This document shows positions 1 through 7,715 of a stretch of DNA of 58,211 bases, one piece after another; the first letter of the stretch is position 1, and each line of letters starts with the position of its first letter. The stretch is taken from NCBI RefSeq assembly GCF_014655715.1, contig NZ_BNBM01000020.1, positions 139,335-197,545 of the forward strand. Reading direction: 5' to 3'. A model generated the notes under the pieces. That model was not told where the DNA came from, made no database searches, and worked only from the letters and a program-made list of their open reading frames with translations. The DNA is from Streptomyces lanatus. GTDB taxonomy: Bacteria; Actinomycetota; Actinomycetes; Streptomycetales; Streptomycetaceae. The position numbers were made by a program, and so were the translations under genes.

Positions 1-157
1 CCAGTGTTGCGACGCTCACTGGAATTCGCCCTGTCGTCCGGGGCCATCGAAGAGTGTCGAAGCCGTGTCTCGGTGCGGGTCGGCCCGTTGCGTGCTGCTC
101 TGGTCCTAGGTCGGAGGTCGGTAGGCAGGGGAGAGGTGGCACCACAGGATTGGCGGT

Positions 158-598
158 GTGACATCTCGTAGTTTCGATGTGGACATGTTCCTGCAGCGGC
201 CGCTCACCGCTCGCCTTGCCACCGGTGGGCCCACGGTGCGCCCGGTCTGGTTTCTGTGGGAGGACGGCGCGTTCTGGGTGCTGACGGGCCCGTGGGCCCG
301 TTTGTTCGACCGGGTGAAGAACGACCCGAGGGTCGCGCTCGTGGTGGACGAGTGCGACCTCGTGACGGGACGTGTTCAGCAGGTGATCGCCCGGGGGCGG
401 GCTGAGCTCGTGCCGTTCGATGTGCCGAGAGGCCGGCGCAAGCTGGTGCGCTATCTGGGAGAGGACGAGGCTCTGTGGGATGACCGGTTCGTGGGCTATC
501 TGTATGACGAGCCGAGCGAACGAGGCACGATGTGGCTGCGTTTGACGCCTACCTCGCTGACGGGCCAGGACCTCAGCTATTGCGTGGCTCCGTCCTGA
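158..598 (+). CDS. PPOX-class (pyridoxamine 5'-phosphate oxidase-like) flavoprotein
   Basis: The 146-residue protein has the split-barrel pattern of the PNPOx-like superfamily: an early strand pair (RPLTARLATGG, then TVRPVWFLWEDG), a VKNDPRVALVVDE segment typical of F420- or FMN-binding members, and a C-terminal WLRLTPTSL strand. Length is normal for a single-domain member. The start is a GTG about 14 bases after a purine-rich GAGAGG; no better in-frame start is visible. It stands alone, and the next 370 bases hold no clear gene. Whether it uses F420, FMN or haem, and its substrate, cannot be read from the sequence. Family call is solid, function unknown. Confidence 0.8.
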   Translation: MTSRSFDVDMFLQRPLTARLATGGPTVRPVWFLWEDGAFWVLTGPWARLFDRVKNDPRVALVVDECDLVTGRVQQVIARGRAELVPFDVPRGRRKLVRYLGEDEALWDDRFVGYLYDEPSERGTMWLRLTPTSLTGQDLSYCVAPS

Positions 599-969
599 GC
601 GGGCGCCGCCGGCTGGGGTGTGAGAACCGCTCACGTCCCCGGGCCCGTTCCGGTCCCGGCAAGGCGAACCAGGCTGCAGCTAGTGCTGTGACCGCATAGG
701 TTCGCCAGGTTGGTGTCGTGGCGTTGAATGTGCGGTGACGGTCGATCCGACCGCTGGAGCCGCGGGTGGCTGAGCCTGTTCGTGTGCACAGACTGACCGA
801 TCAGGTGGGGCAGAAGCTGCAGCAGATCGTGCGCCGCGGCAGTAGGCAACTGTGGGTCAGATAGTCGGCTTTGGTGAAGCCCGCGTTCCGCGTAATTCAG
901 CGGCCTGGAGTGCCGAATGAGGGGTCTGAACTGGGTGGGCATGGGTGCGGCGGCCTGGATGGCGTTTCT
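599..969. other. Intergenic stretch without a supported gene
   Basis: About 370 bases lie between the PPOX gene and the 3' end of the cupin gene. Open frames occur on both strands, but none has a recognisable domain or a ribosome-binding site. I see no tRNA, repeat or strong terminator. Confidence 0.5.
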
Positions 970-1485
970 TTACGCTCCCGGCGGCGTCAGCCCGAACCGC
1001 GCGATGACGTCCGGCAGCCACTCAGGCTGGCCGAATTCGAGCCCGTACTTGGCCACGAGTGCCGGGATCGCGTCCGCGGACTGCGGCGGGCCGTCGGCGA
1101 GCATCTCGGCCACCTCGCGGAAGCAGTTCTCGAAACCGGCCGGGCTGATGATCTCGATCATGCGGGCAGGGACCGAGCCGGCGTTCCACATGGCGTGCAG
1201 CTCGCCGCGCGGCTTGGTGATGTACCCGCCAGGGCCCAGCACCGCTTCGCGGTCGCCTGAGCGGAAGCCGATCTCACCTTCGGTGACGATCGAGTACTCG
1301 TCCTCGCGGGTGTGCAGGTGCGGCGGCACCAGCGCGCCGACCGGGAACGGGTGCTCGACGACCGACAAGGCGCCGTTGGTATCGGCACCCCAGAGCTTGA
1401 AGACCACCCCGATGGAACCGAGGAAGCCCTCGGCGCCCTCGCCGGGGCGGACGACCGTGAGCGGAGGGACCGGTTCCTCAGCCAT
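970..1485 (-). CDS. Cupin-domain protein
   Basis: A 171-residue single-domain cupin. The first cupin motif is seen in PPHLHTREDEYSIVTEGEIGF (two His and a Glu as likely metal ligands), with a GPGGYITKPRGELHAMWNAG second motif. Such proteins are often annotated as quercetin-dioxygenase-like or cupin_2 proteins; the substrate is unknown. I chose the ATG that follows AGAGGAGTGATCGCC because it has a good ribosome-binding site and begins the cupin homology. The reading frame stays open upstream into an IS630 transposase fragment, so automatic callers may report a false 319-residue fusion. The gene sits directly downstream of that insertion scar. Confidence 0.8.
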   Translation of the reverse strand: MAEEPVPPLTVVRPGEGAEGFLGSIGVVFKLWGADTNGALSVVEHPFPVGALVPPHLHTREDEYSIVTEGEIGFRSGDREAVLGPGGYITKPRGELHAMWNAGSVPARMIEIISPAGFENCFREVAEMLADGPPQSADAIPALVAKYGLEFGQPEWLPDVIARFGLTPPGA

Positions 1486-1539
1486 GGCGATCACTCCTCT
1501 GATCGATTTCGAGAAACACTGGTGTCCTGCTAAAAGTGT

Positions 1540-1866
1540 CCGCCCCGGACTTCCTGGGTCGCATCTTGGCGATCTCGACGATGTACGCCTCGTCGGCCTC
1601 GGTGATCCGCCGCGGTCGGCCGCAGGACCTCCGCGGCTCCAACGCGCCGAGCCCCGGTCGTTGAACGCGTGGATCACATCGCGGACGGTGTCCGGATCGG
1701 CCGCGACCAGTGCGGCGATCGCCTCGTTAGTGTTGCCCGAGGGCGACGCGAGGATCATCATCGCCCTACGGACCTTGATCGTGCTGTGCCGCCCCCGCCG
1801 CACGATCCGCAGCGGGGTGCGGCCCTCCTCGTCCGTCAGCCGACGGGCCCGTACCGGCCTGGCCAT
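1540..1866 (-). pseudogene. IS630-family transposase, N-terminal remnant (frameshifted)
   Basis: An ATG at 1866, preceded by GGAAGGAG, starts a peptide beginning MARPVRARRLTDEEG and continuing through VRRGRHSTIKVRRAMMIL and VAADPDTVRDVIHAFNDRG. This is the N-terminal helix-turn-helix of IS630-type transposases. After FNDRG the frame shifts. Homology continues in a second frame (LGALEPRRSCGRPRRITEAD, then EAYIVEIAKMRPRKSG) and stops near 1540. Only about 105 of roughly 350 residues remain and the DDE domain is absent, so this is an immobile scar. Confidence 0.75.
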
Positions 1867-2239
1867 CACAGGACTCCTTCCACGACGAAGTGGCAGGTCC
1901 TGCACCTGACCGGAAACCGAGATCGTCACACCCCAACCCGGCCGACCATCGCGGGCAACGCACTAGGCCGCAGCCTGAGACTTCGTCAGATCTGGGCGCA
2001 ACACGGTGAGACTCTGAAAGGACCAGTGAGAACGGACAGCTGGGTTGCGGTGTCTCACCACGGTGTCGGATCCGACATCCGGGGCCCGTCTTCGACCGTG
2101 CCGTCCCCTGGCTGAGGTGCCCCGGATGGCCATCGGGCGATGGACGACCAAGCGGCGCTGACACTGCGCATCATCTTCTGAGCGCAGGGGCCAGCGGCAC
2201 CGGGGGGGCCTCCTGTGCCGCGCGGCGCCCTCGTTGATG
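1867..2239. other. Intergenic stretch without a supported gene
   Basis: About 370 bases between the IS630 scar and the DUF2461 gene. Several overlapping frames are open, as expected at this GC content, but none shows a domain or a ribosome-binding site. It may contain the left flank of the dead IS630 copy; I could not identify its terminal repeat. Confidence 0.4.
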
Positions 2240-2872
2240 TCAGGCGGCGCGCTTCACGTGGCGGACCAGCCACATCAGCAGGGCGTCCAGGTCGGCTGCG
2301 GCCGAGAGGATCCGGTCGACCGCTTCGGGGGTGTGCAGCCACTCTTCGCAGCCGAGGAGACGGGCGGCGATCAACGAACGGTGGCGGAGCAGGTCGCTAC
2401 GGGGGTGGTCCGTCGGGTAGCCGCGCGGGGGGCGTTTCATCATGTCCCCGGAGATGTCGTAGCCCTTCTGCCGCACGTCCTCGACGATGGCGGACAGTTC
2501 GCGGCCGCTCCCCTCGGAGGCCACGGCTATGCGGAACATGTCCACCTGGCCGGGATCGGGGTACCACCAGGCGCCCTGGATGCGCAGGCCGTCGAGGTCG
2601 AACCGGAGACTGATCTCGATCTTGCGGCCGAGCCGGATCACCGCGCCCTGGTGCTGCCACCACCAGGAGTTGGTGCGGTAGTGCCAGACGGAGAAGTCCT
2701 CGTATCGGGGGTCGGTGTCCGCGATCTCGTTGAGCAGGGCGATCATCGGCTGCCGGACCAGGCGTTCACGGTCCGCGCGGTAGCGCTCGCGGGTCGCGTG
2801 GCCCGGTTCGCCCTGGAGCTGCCACAACACGTCCATGGCCTGTTCCGGCCAACCCGTGAACTGTCCGCGCAT
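2240..2872 (-). CDS. DUF2461 family protein
   Basis: A 210-residue protein matching the DUF2461 (TIGR02453) family. The N-terminus is MRGQFTGWPEQAM. The middle has a VDMFRIAVASEGSGRELSAI strand/helix and the KRPPRGYPTDHPRSDLLRHR segment that is strongly conserved in the family. The C-terminus is a helical LDALLMWLVRHV. The frame can be extended six codons to a TTG, but the ATG given begins the conserved GWP segment; neither start has a clear ribosome-binding site. The biochemical role of the family is not established. No operon partner is close. Confidence 0.75.
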   Translation of the reverse strand: MRGQFTGWPEQAMDVLWQLQGEPGHATRERYRADRERLVRQPMIALLNEIADTDPRYEDFSVWHYRTNSWWWQHQGAVIRLGRKIEISLRFDLDGLRIQGAWWYPDPGQVDMFRIAVASEGSGRELSAIVEDVRQKGYDISGDMMKRPPRGYPTDHPRSDLLRHRSLIAARLLGCEEWLHTPEAVDRILSAAADLDALLMWLVRHVKRAA

Positions 2873-3059
2873 GCGCGGAGGATAGCTCAAGGCATGATCC
2901 GCGCGCGGGGAGAGCGAGACGGGCAGAGAGACGTAGCCCCGACCTGCCGAGCGCCGCGACGCCGCCCACGGCTACGTGATGCCCCAAGCCGCATCTGCTG
3001 GACGACAATGAATACCTGTACGCCTGCCTCAGCGCGGCAGACGCTCCCGGACTCGGCCC

Positions 3060-3563
3060 TCAAGACAGGCGCTTCCGGAAGACGATCGCGTGGCGCTGGT
3101 AGCCCAGGTGTTCATAGAAGGGGACGGACAAAGGACTGCGGGCGAAGGTATCGAGTTCGATCGTCGCTGCGTCCCGACGCTTGGCCCAGTCCTCGACCGC
3201 CTCCATCAGCATGCTTCCCACGCCACGGCGGTGATCGGAAGCTCGCACCATGAGCGCATCGACCCACACGCGCCTGCGTGCGGTCGCGGTAAACTGTCCC
3301 TCCGGCGGCCCCGCCGCGGCATGCAGGGTAGCGGCGATGTAACCGACTACCTCGCCAGTCACTTCTGCCACTAGCCGACATTGCTCAGGACGTGCTCCCG
3401 TGGCCAGCATCTGCTCGAAAGTTGCCGCCACATCACCGGACGGTATCTGGAAATGGTCGGGATATATGGCGGCGTAATACCGCCCGCTGTCGACCCACGC
3501 CACGGCGATGCCGCGCCCGTCACCAGCCCGTGCCGGTCTCACCCTCACGTTCGTCGCGTCCAT
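3060..3563 (-). CDS. GNAT family N-acetyltransferase
   Basis: A 167-residue single-domain GNAT. It begins MDATNVRVRPARAGD, the usual first strand. A central VWVDALMVRASDHRRGVGSM carries the R/Q-x-x-G-x-G/A acetyl-CoA pyrophosphate loop (HRRGVGSML). It ends SVPFYEHLGYQRHAIVFRKRL, the classic FYE-x-LGY motif. A GTG eight codons upstream (3587) is an alternative start; neither has a strong ribosome-binding site. The acceptor substrate is unknown. It lies just outside the left end of the 4-kb ISL3-type unit. Confidence 0.85.
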   Translation of the reverse strand: MDATNVRVRPARAGDGRGIAVAWVDSGRYYAAIYPDHFQIPSGDVAATFEQMLATGARPEQCRLVAEVTGEVVGYIAATLHAAAGPPEGQFTATARRRVWVDALMVRASDHRRGVGSMLMEAVEDWAKRRDAATIELDTFARSPLSVPFYEHLGYQRHAIVFRKRLS

Positions 3564-3688
3564 CCGGCCAGTCTGGCCCGCGACCACCCCGCTTCACAGT
3601 CCGCGGCATCACACGCAGGCGTGCACAACACAGGTCAGACACAGGTCTTGAACGCCGGACCAAGTGGGGTGAGGCGCAGGCCTGGTCG

Positions 3689-3696
3689 TTTTCAAG
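3689..3696 (+). repeat. Left 8-bp target-site duplication of the ISL3-type unit
   Basis: TTTTCAAG abuts the left terminal repeat and is repeated exactly at 7708-7715 next to the right terminal repeat. Eight bases is the usual duplication length of the ISL3 family. Confidence 0.8.
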
Positions 3697-3719
3697 GGGC
3701 TTGTCCGCAGTTCCGTGAA
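3697..3719 (+). repeat. Left terminal inverted repeat of the ISL3-type unit
   Basis: Begins GGGCTTGTCCGCAG and runs into TTCCGTGAA. It is the inverse of 6152-6174, with one base missing after GGCT, and of 7684-7707 with a few mismatches. Its inner flank (TCCCCAGGTCAG) resembles the inner flank of the second left end at 6203 (TCCCCATGTCAG), so two left ends of the same element type are present. Confidence 0.8.
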
Positions 3720-3739
3720 TCCCCAGGTCAGCGGCAGGA

Positions 3740-5374
3740 ATGCGGGATCGTTTCGGCAGCGTACTTCTTGCCGTGGCGAGCAAGACGGTTGAGGATGTGC
3801 TGTTTCCCGGGATCGATGTGCGGGTGGAGGGGGTAAGCGACTCCTCCGGCATCCTGGTAGTGGAGGCGGTGTCGACGGCCCGCCTAGGCCGGTGCCCGAA
3901 CTGCCGCAAGCAGGCCCGCCGCGTACACAGCACATATCAACGCACCCTGGATGAACGGCCCTTGGGCGGACGCCGGGTCATCATCCGACTGCGGGTGCGC
4001 CGATACTTCTGCGACCGCAGGAGCTGCTCCCGCATGACGTTCGTCGAGCAGGTACCCGGTCTGTCCACGCGCTACCGCCGTTCCAGCACCGGGCTGGCGG
4101 GCTGGCTGCGGTCGATCGCGATCGAGCTCGGCGGCCGTCCCGCCGCACGGTTGTGCCGCCGACTGCGGCTGACCGCGGGCCGGACACGGCTTCTCAGGCT
4201 GCTGACGGCGCCGGCCGTTCCGGACCGTGCCCCGCGGGTGCTGGGGGTGGACGAGTTCGCCTTCCGCAAGGGCTGCACCTACGGCACCGTGCTGGTCGAC
4301 GTCGAGGCCGGCCGAGTCGTGGACGTACTGCCCGACCGCACCTCCGAGACCTTCGCGGCCTGGCTCACGGACCATCCTGGAGCTGAGATCATCTGCCGGG
4401 ACCGGGCGACCGCCTACACCAAAGCGGTCAGGGAAACCGCACCCAACGCCCTCGAAGTCGCTGATCGCTGGCACCTGCTGCAGAACCTGCCCGCCGCGGT
4501 GGAGAAGACCTGCCATCAGCACCGCGACTGCCTGCGCAAACGCGTCGAGGAGGAGACGGCGGCCGAAGTGCCCGAGGTGACCCCGATGTTGTTACCGCCC
4601 GCGGAGCCGCCCCGGACCCAGATCATCGAGCGCACCCGCCACCGCTACGAGGACATCCACCGCCTGCTGGAGAAACGCTGGACGATCAGTGCGATCGCCC
4701 GCCGGCTGAACCTCGACCGCAAGACCGTCCGCCGATTCCGCGACACCGACGTCGACCAACTGCTGGCCTCCGCCCGCGAGTGCCGCCCCAACGGCGTCCT
4801 TGAGCCGTTCAAGGCATATCTCAATGCCCGCTTCGCCGAGGCGCAAGGCCAGGTCAGCGGCACCCGGCTGTTCCTCGAGATCCAGGCCCGCGGCTACCGG
4901 GGCAGCCGCCAGGGCGTCCGCAAGCACCTCGCCGCCCTTCGCACGGGCACCGCCGAACCGGTGAGGGCCGACATCCCTAGCCCCCGCAAGATCACCTCCT
5001 GGATCATGCGGCCCCGCGAGACCCTCACCGAGAGCCAGAACGAGCGGCTCCTTCAGGTCCGGCTCGCCTGCCCGGACATCACTCGGGCCTGTGACCTCGC
5101 CCGCGCCTTTGCCGACCTGGTCCGCCATCAGCGCGGATACCTCCTGCTGGAATGGATCCGGCAGGCCAAGCAGGACGCACCGAAGCCAATGAAGGGCTTC
5201 GCCGGCTTCCTCCGCCAGGACCTCGACGCCGTCACCGCCGGACTCACCCTGCCCTGGAGCTCCGGCGTCGTTGAAGGTCACGTAAATAGGGTGAAAAAGC
5301 TCAAGCGGGCTATGTATGGCCGAGCATCGTTCGAACTCCTCCGGACCCGCATCCTGACTCGGCTTGAGGGGTAA
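3740..5374 (+). CDS. ISL3-family transposase
   Basis: A 544-residue transposase that should cut and join the element ends. The N-terminal zinc finger has Cys52, Cys55, Cys91 and Cys96 (CPNC and CDRRSC). A central helix-turn-helix lies around RRLNLDRKTVRRFRD. The catalytic triad reads D171 (GVDEFAFRKG), D221 (CRDRATAYTKA) and E512 (SSGVVEGHVNRVKKLKR), the ISL3 arrangement. The frame is intact, so the protein is potentially active. The ATG used has only a weak CAGG before it; a GTG at 3773, nearer the usual VEDVLFP start of the family, is possible. The gene lies just inside the left terminal repeat and is followed after 61 bases by a passenger gene in the same direction. Confidence 0.92.
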   Translation: MRDRFGSVLLAVASKTVEDVLFPGIDVRVEGVSDSSGILVVEAVSTARLGRCPNCRKQARRVHSTYQRTLDERPLGGRRVIIRLRVRRYFCDRRSCSRMTFVEQVPGLSTRYRRSSTGLAGWLRSIAIELGGRPAARLCRRLRLTAGRTRLLRLLTAPAVPDRAPRVLGVDEFAFRKGCTYGTVLVDVEAGRVVDVLPDRTSETFAAWLTDHPGAEIICRDRATAYTKAVRETAPNALEVADRWHLLQNLPAAVEKTCHQHRDCLRKRVEEETAAEVPEVTPMLLPPAEPPRTQIIERTRHRYEDIHRLLEKRWTISAIARRLNLDRKTVRRFRDTDVDQLLASARECRPNGVLEPFKAYLNARFAEAQGQVSGTRLFLEIQARGYRGSRQGVRKHLAALRTGTAEPVRADIPSPRKITSWIMRPRETLTESQNERLLQVRLACPDITRACDLARAFADLVRHQRGYLLLEWIRQAKQDAPKPMKGFAGFLRQDLDAVTAGLTLPWSSGVVEGHVNRVKKLKRAMYGRASFELLRTRILTRLEG

Positions 5375-5435
5375 ACACGAAGCGCCACATGCCTGCCCGC
5401 AGGCACGGTGCACAGGCGCAATGGGGGTGGGGTAG

Positions 5436-6149
5436 GTGCGACGGGTGATCAATCTGCAATCTATTGAGCAGAAGTTGTTGCTGCTCGCTCTCCTGTTCGT
5501 GATTGGCGGGTCGATCGTCGCAAATCTCTTCGCGTGGGACGTGAAGTGGCAGATACCGCTCATCTACGCAGTGCTCTATGTCCTGCTATCAGTCGTTGTT
5601 GAGGTCCGTGATCGACAGGCCCCTACAGCTTCCACGCACTACCGCACCAGTGACGAATTCTTCCTGTCGTTTGCCCGTCTCGTGCGCACTGCCGAGCGTC
5701 ACGTCTACACGAGCTACGTGCGCAACACGCCGCCGCCGAGTTTCCAATCCCCGGCCGCGCAGCAGTACTTCAGGGCCGCGACCGACTGGACTCGTCGCAA
5801 CCCCGGCGCGTCATTCCACCGCATCATTGGTGTCCCTGCCCAGGAGCCCGGCAAGAGCACCATGCGGCTGTGGCTGCGAGAGCACTACGAAGAGATGCAC
5901 GGTCTTGCCAACTACCACGCCCGCGTGGTGACGACCAACAGCGGTGTCGACGCGGTCAATATGGCGATCATTGACGACACTGCGGTCCTGTTGCTCCTGA
6001 CCGCGGATGGATCTTTCATGAGCGGACACAGCCTGGAGACGGCTGAAGCCGTCAACTCCTTCCGGGACTACTACAGGTCTTGGTGGGCATCAGCGGAGCC
6101 TCTGGAAAGCTACGCGCAGCGCACCGACCTCATGGCTCCCGACCACTGA
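5436..6149 (+). CDS. Membrane-anchored PLD-like protein, ISL3 passenger gene
   Basis: A 237-residue protein. Residues about 12-33 (KLLLLALLFVIGGSIVANLF) and 38-56 (WQIPLIYAVLYVLLSVVVEV) form two membrane helices. The soluble rest (SDEFFLSFARLVRTAERHVY, then a C-terminal IIDDTAVLLLLTADGSFMSG and SFRDYYRSWWASAEPL) resembles the phospholipase-D-like sensor or effector domains found at the C-termini of some actinobacterial proteins. No HKD catalytic motif is visible, so I do not claim an enzyme. The GTG start follows a G-rich ribosome-binding site. Its stop is two bases before an IS terminal repeat, so it lies inside the IS with the transposase. Function unknown; it may influence transposition or be unrelated cargo. 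Confidence 0.65.
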   Translation: MRRVINLQSIEQKLLLLALLFVIGGSIVANLFAWDVKWQIPLIYAVLYVLLSVVVEVRDRQAPTASTHYRTSDEFFLSFARLVRTAERHVYTSYVRNTPPPSFQSPAAQQYFRAATDWTRRNPGASFHRIIGVPAQEPGKSTMRLWLREHYEEMHGLANYHARVVTTNSGVDAVNMAIIDDTAVLLLLTADGSFMSGHSLETAEAVNSFRDYYRSWWASAEPLESYAQRTDLMAPDH

Positions 6150-6151
6150 TC

Positions 6152-6202
6152 TTCACGGAACTGCGGACAGAGCCTTCACGGCTCTGTCCGCAGTTCCGTG
6201 AA
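6152..6202. repeat. Head-to-head IS end junction forming a perfect hairpin
   Basis: Bases 6152-6174 (a right end) and 6180-6202 (a left end) are exact reverse complements, 23 of 23, separated by TTCAC. The pair marks the boundary between the transposase/passenger half and the reductase/regulator half of the mobile unit. Abutted ends separated by a few bases are what circular or tandem-dimer intermediates of an IS look like. In RNA it would also form a very strong stem that could stop transcription leaving the passenger gene. Confidence 0.85.
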
Positions 6203-6259
6203 TCCCCATGTCAGTGAGGAGATCCATGTAGCGGTGCAGGCGCCTCCGCGGCGCCGTGG

Positions 6260-7123
6260 TCAGCCGACCAATTCGGCGCGGTGCGCCGCGAAGTAGTCGG
6301 TGACCGGTGTGGCCAGCTCACTGGTGAGCCGTTGGACGGTGTGGGTGGTGATGTCATACCAGCCATTGCGTTTGGCGATGCCGGAGGTGCTCCAGGCGTG
6401 AGCGAAGTGCTCGGGGATTCCCTGATCCAGGAGCCGCTGGGGCTGTTCGGCGTCGGATACATCCTCGCACCGCACGCGGTGGCCAGTGGCCTCTGTCAGC
6501 GCAGCAGCAATGTCTGTGTCGGTCACCGCCTCGGGCCCGGTGACCTCCAGGATCTCTCCCTGACTGCCTCCCTCGGCCAGGACGGCGGCGGCCACGGCGG
6601 CACTGTCGTCACGGGTGAGGTGGCCGATGCGCCCGTCCCGGCTGTTACTGGGAAGGACTCCGGTGGCTACGGCCCGGGGGGCTACGCCGATCAGGGTCAG
6701 CATCTCGACCCAGACGTTGAAGCGCAGCACCGTAAAAGGCAGCCCGGAGTCCGCCAGCAACCGTTCCGTGGCCCCGTAGTCGGGGACGAGGGGGCTGGGG
6801 TGTCCTGGGTCGCCGGCGCGGGTGAGGGAGGTGAAGACGACGTGGCCTACACCCGCCTTCGCGGCGGCGTCGATCGCCCGGGCGTGCCTGGGCAGCCGGT
6901 CGCTGGTACCGATGCTGATGATCAGTAGCCGTTCCACGCCGTCGAGAGCCCGTACCATCGCGTGCGGTTCGTCGAAGTCGCCGTGGCAGGTCTTCACGCC
7001 CAAGTCGGCACTCCTCTCCGGGGTGCGGGACAACGCCAGGACGCGGGCGGCGTCGGTTCGCTGGATGAGATGCCGGACAGTCAAGCTGCCCAGGTTTCCC
7101 GAGGCCCCTGTCACTGCGATCAC
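6260..7123 (-). CDS. NmrA/QorB-like NAD(P)-binding quinone oxidoreductase
   Basis: A 287-residue atypical short-chain dehydrogenase. The N-terminal VIAVTGASGNLGSLTVRHLI carries the Rossmann GxxGxxG motif. GVGHVVFTSLTRAG and YGATERLLADSGLPFTVLRF follow the QorB/NmrA pattern. I chose the GTG that follows AAAGGAGCTTCTC; the frame is open 26 codons further but without homology. It is divergent from an HxlR regulator, the same arrangement as E. coli qorB/ytfH, where the protein reduces quinones with NADPH; that role here is inferred from family and context. A small GGCGCC/GGCGCC hairpin at 6239-6255 lies just beyond its stop. It is cargo of the ISL3-type unit. Confidence 0.85.
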   Translation of the reverse strand: MIAVTGASGNLGSLTVRHLIQRTDAARVLALSRTPERSADLGVKTCHGDFDEPHAMVRALDGVERLLIISIGTSDRLPRHARAIDAAAKAGVGHVVFTSLTRAGDPGHPSPLVPDYGATERLLADSGLPFTVLRFNVWVEMLTLIGVAPRAVATGVLPSNSRDGRIGHLTRDDSAAVAAAVLAEGGSQGEILEVTGPEAVTDTDIAAALTEATGHRVRCEDVSDAEQPQRLLDQGIPEHFAHAWSTSGIAKRNGWYDITTHTVQRLTSELATPVTDYFAAHRAELVG

Positions 7124-7147
7124 GAGAAGCTCCTTTGCCGGGTGTCT

Positions 7148-7159
7148 AATCTGATGATT
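7148..7159. promoter_or_regulatory. Candidate HxlR operator between the divergent genes
   Basis: AATCTGATGATT is a short dyad (AATC, four bases, GATT) in the 71-base gap between the reductase and HxlR starts. Its position suits a site controlling both genes, but it is short and could be chance. Confidence 0.35.
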
Positions 7160-7194
7160 GGTGAGCGCGCGTCGTCTCGTAAGAAGGCACATTG

Positions 7195-7605
7195 ATGTCA
7201 CCCCTCCCTGAAACCTCGGCAGTCGAACCCGTCGTCGGCGTCACGGTGCCGGTCACCGTCGACGACCACCAGCGGTGTCCGGCAACGGCGCTGCTACGCC
7301 GTGTCGGCGACAAGTGGAGCCCGGTACTGCTGTCACTTCTGGCGCAGCGCAGTCATGGGTTCAACGAGCTCGACCGGTCGGTCCAGGGCATCAGCCGCCG
7401 CATGCTGGTGCGCACGCTGCGATCGCTGGAACGCGACGGACTCATCAGCCGAGCCCTTCATCCCGGCACACCAGTGCGGGCCGAGTACGCCCTGACCGAC
7501 CTCGGCCGCTCCCTACGAGAGCTGCTGATCACACTCGGACAATGGGCAGTCACCCACGAGACCGACATGCAGACAGCACGCGCCCGATACGACGCCGGAT
7601 CCTGA
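7195..7605 (+). CDS. HxlR-family transcriptional regulator
   Basis: A 136-residue winged-helix protein of the HxlR family. CPATALLRRVGDKWSPVLLSLL is the family's opening helix with its conserved Cys (often redox- or electrophile-sensing). GFNELDRSVQGISRRMLVRTLRSLERDGLI is the recognition helix and wing, and YALTDLGRSLRELL the closing helix. The ATG is preceded by AAGAAGG at good spacing; a TTG one codon earlier is less likely. It probably controls its own promoter and the divergent QorB-like reductase in response to quinones or other electrophiles. It is cargo of the ISL3-type unit. Confidence 0.9.
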   Translation: MSPLPETSAVEPVVGVTVPVTVDDHQRCPATALLRRVGDKWSPVLLSLLAQRSHGFNELDRSVQGISRRMLVRTLRSLERDGLISRALHPGTPVRAEYALTDLGRSLRELLITLGQWAVTHETDMQTARARYDAGS

Positions 7606-7683
7606 CCCGCTCAACACGAACCTGGGCCGACGCCGAATTCCCCAGCATCTCTACGACGTTGTCCGGCGCATCTGCTTCAACGC

Positions 7684-7707
7684 TTCACGCAACTGCGGCC
7701 AGAGCCA
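7684..7707 (-). repeat. Right terminal inverted repeat of the ISL3-type unit
   Basis: TTCACGCAACTGCGGCCAGA plus GCCA ends the unit. Against the internal right end (6152-6174) it differs at two of 23 positions. Confidence 0.8.
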
Positions 7708-7715
7708 TTTTCAAG
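7708..7715 (+). repeat. Right 8-bp target-site duplication of the ISL3-type unit
   Basis: TTTTCAAG, identical to 3689-3696. Joining the two flanks at this octamer would restore the pre-insertion sequence. Confidence 0.8.

Larger units (their letters stand above)
3697..7707 (+). mobile_element. ISL3-type composite mobile unit with passenger genes
   Basis: This 4,011-bp unit has a terminal repeat at its left end (3697-3719, core TGTCCGCAGTTCCGTGAA) and its inverted partner at its right end (7684-7707, core TTCACGCAACTGCGGCC). It is flanked by a perfect 8-bp direct repeat TTTTCAAG. Inside are an ISL3-family transposase, a 237-residue membrane-anchored passenger protein, an internal pair of facing element ends (6152-6174 and 6180-6202), and a divergent QorB-like reductase/HxlR regulator pair. 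The structure reads as [left end-tnp-passenger-right end]-5 bases-[left end-reductase/regulator-right end]. The outer duplication implies that the whole 4 kb, or an ancestor of it, entered as one event. The parts are seen directly; the transposition history is inference. Confidence 0.75.

Noticed and set aside
970..1929. A 319-residue transposase-cupin fusion protein
   Set aside because: The cupin has its own AGAGGAG site and ATG; the frame continuity with the IS630 scar looks accidental.
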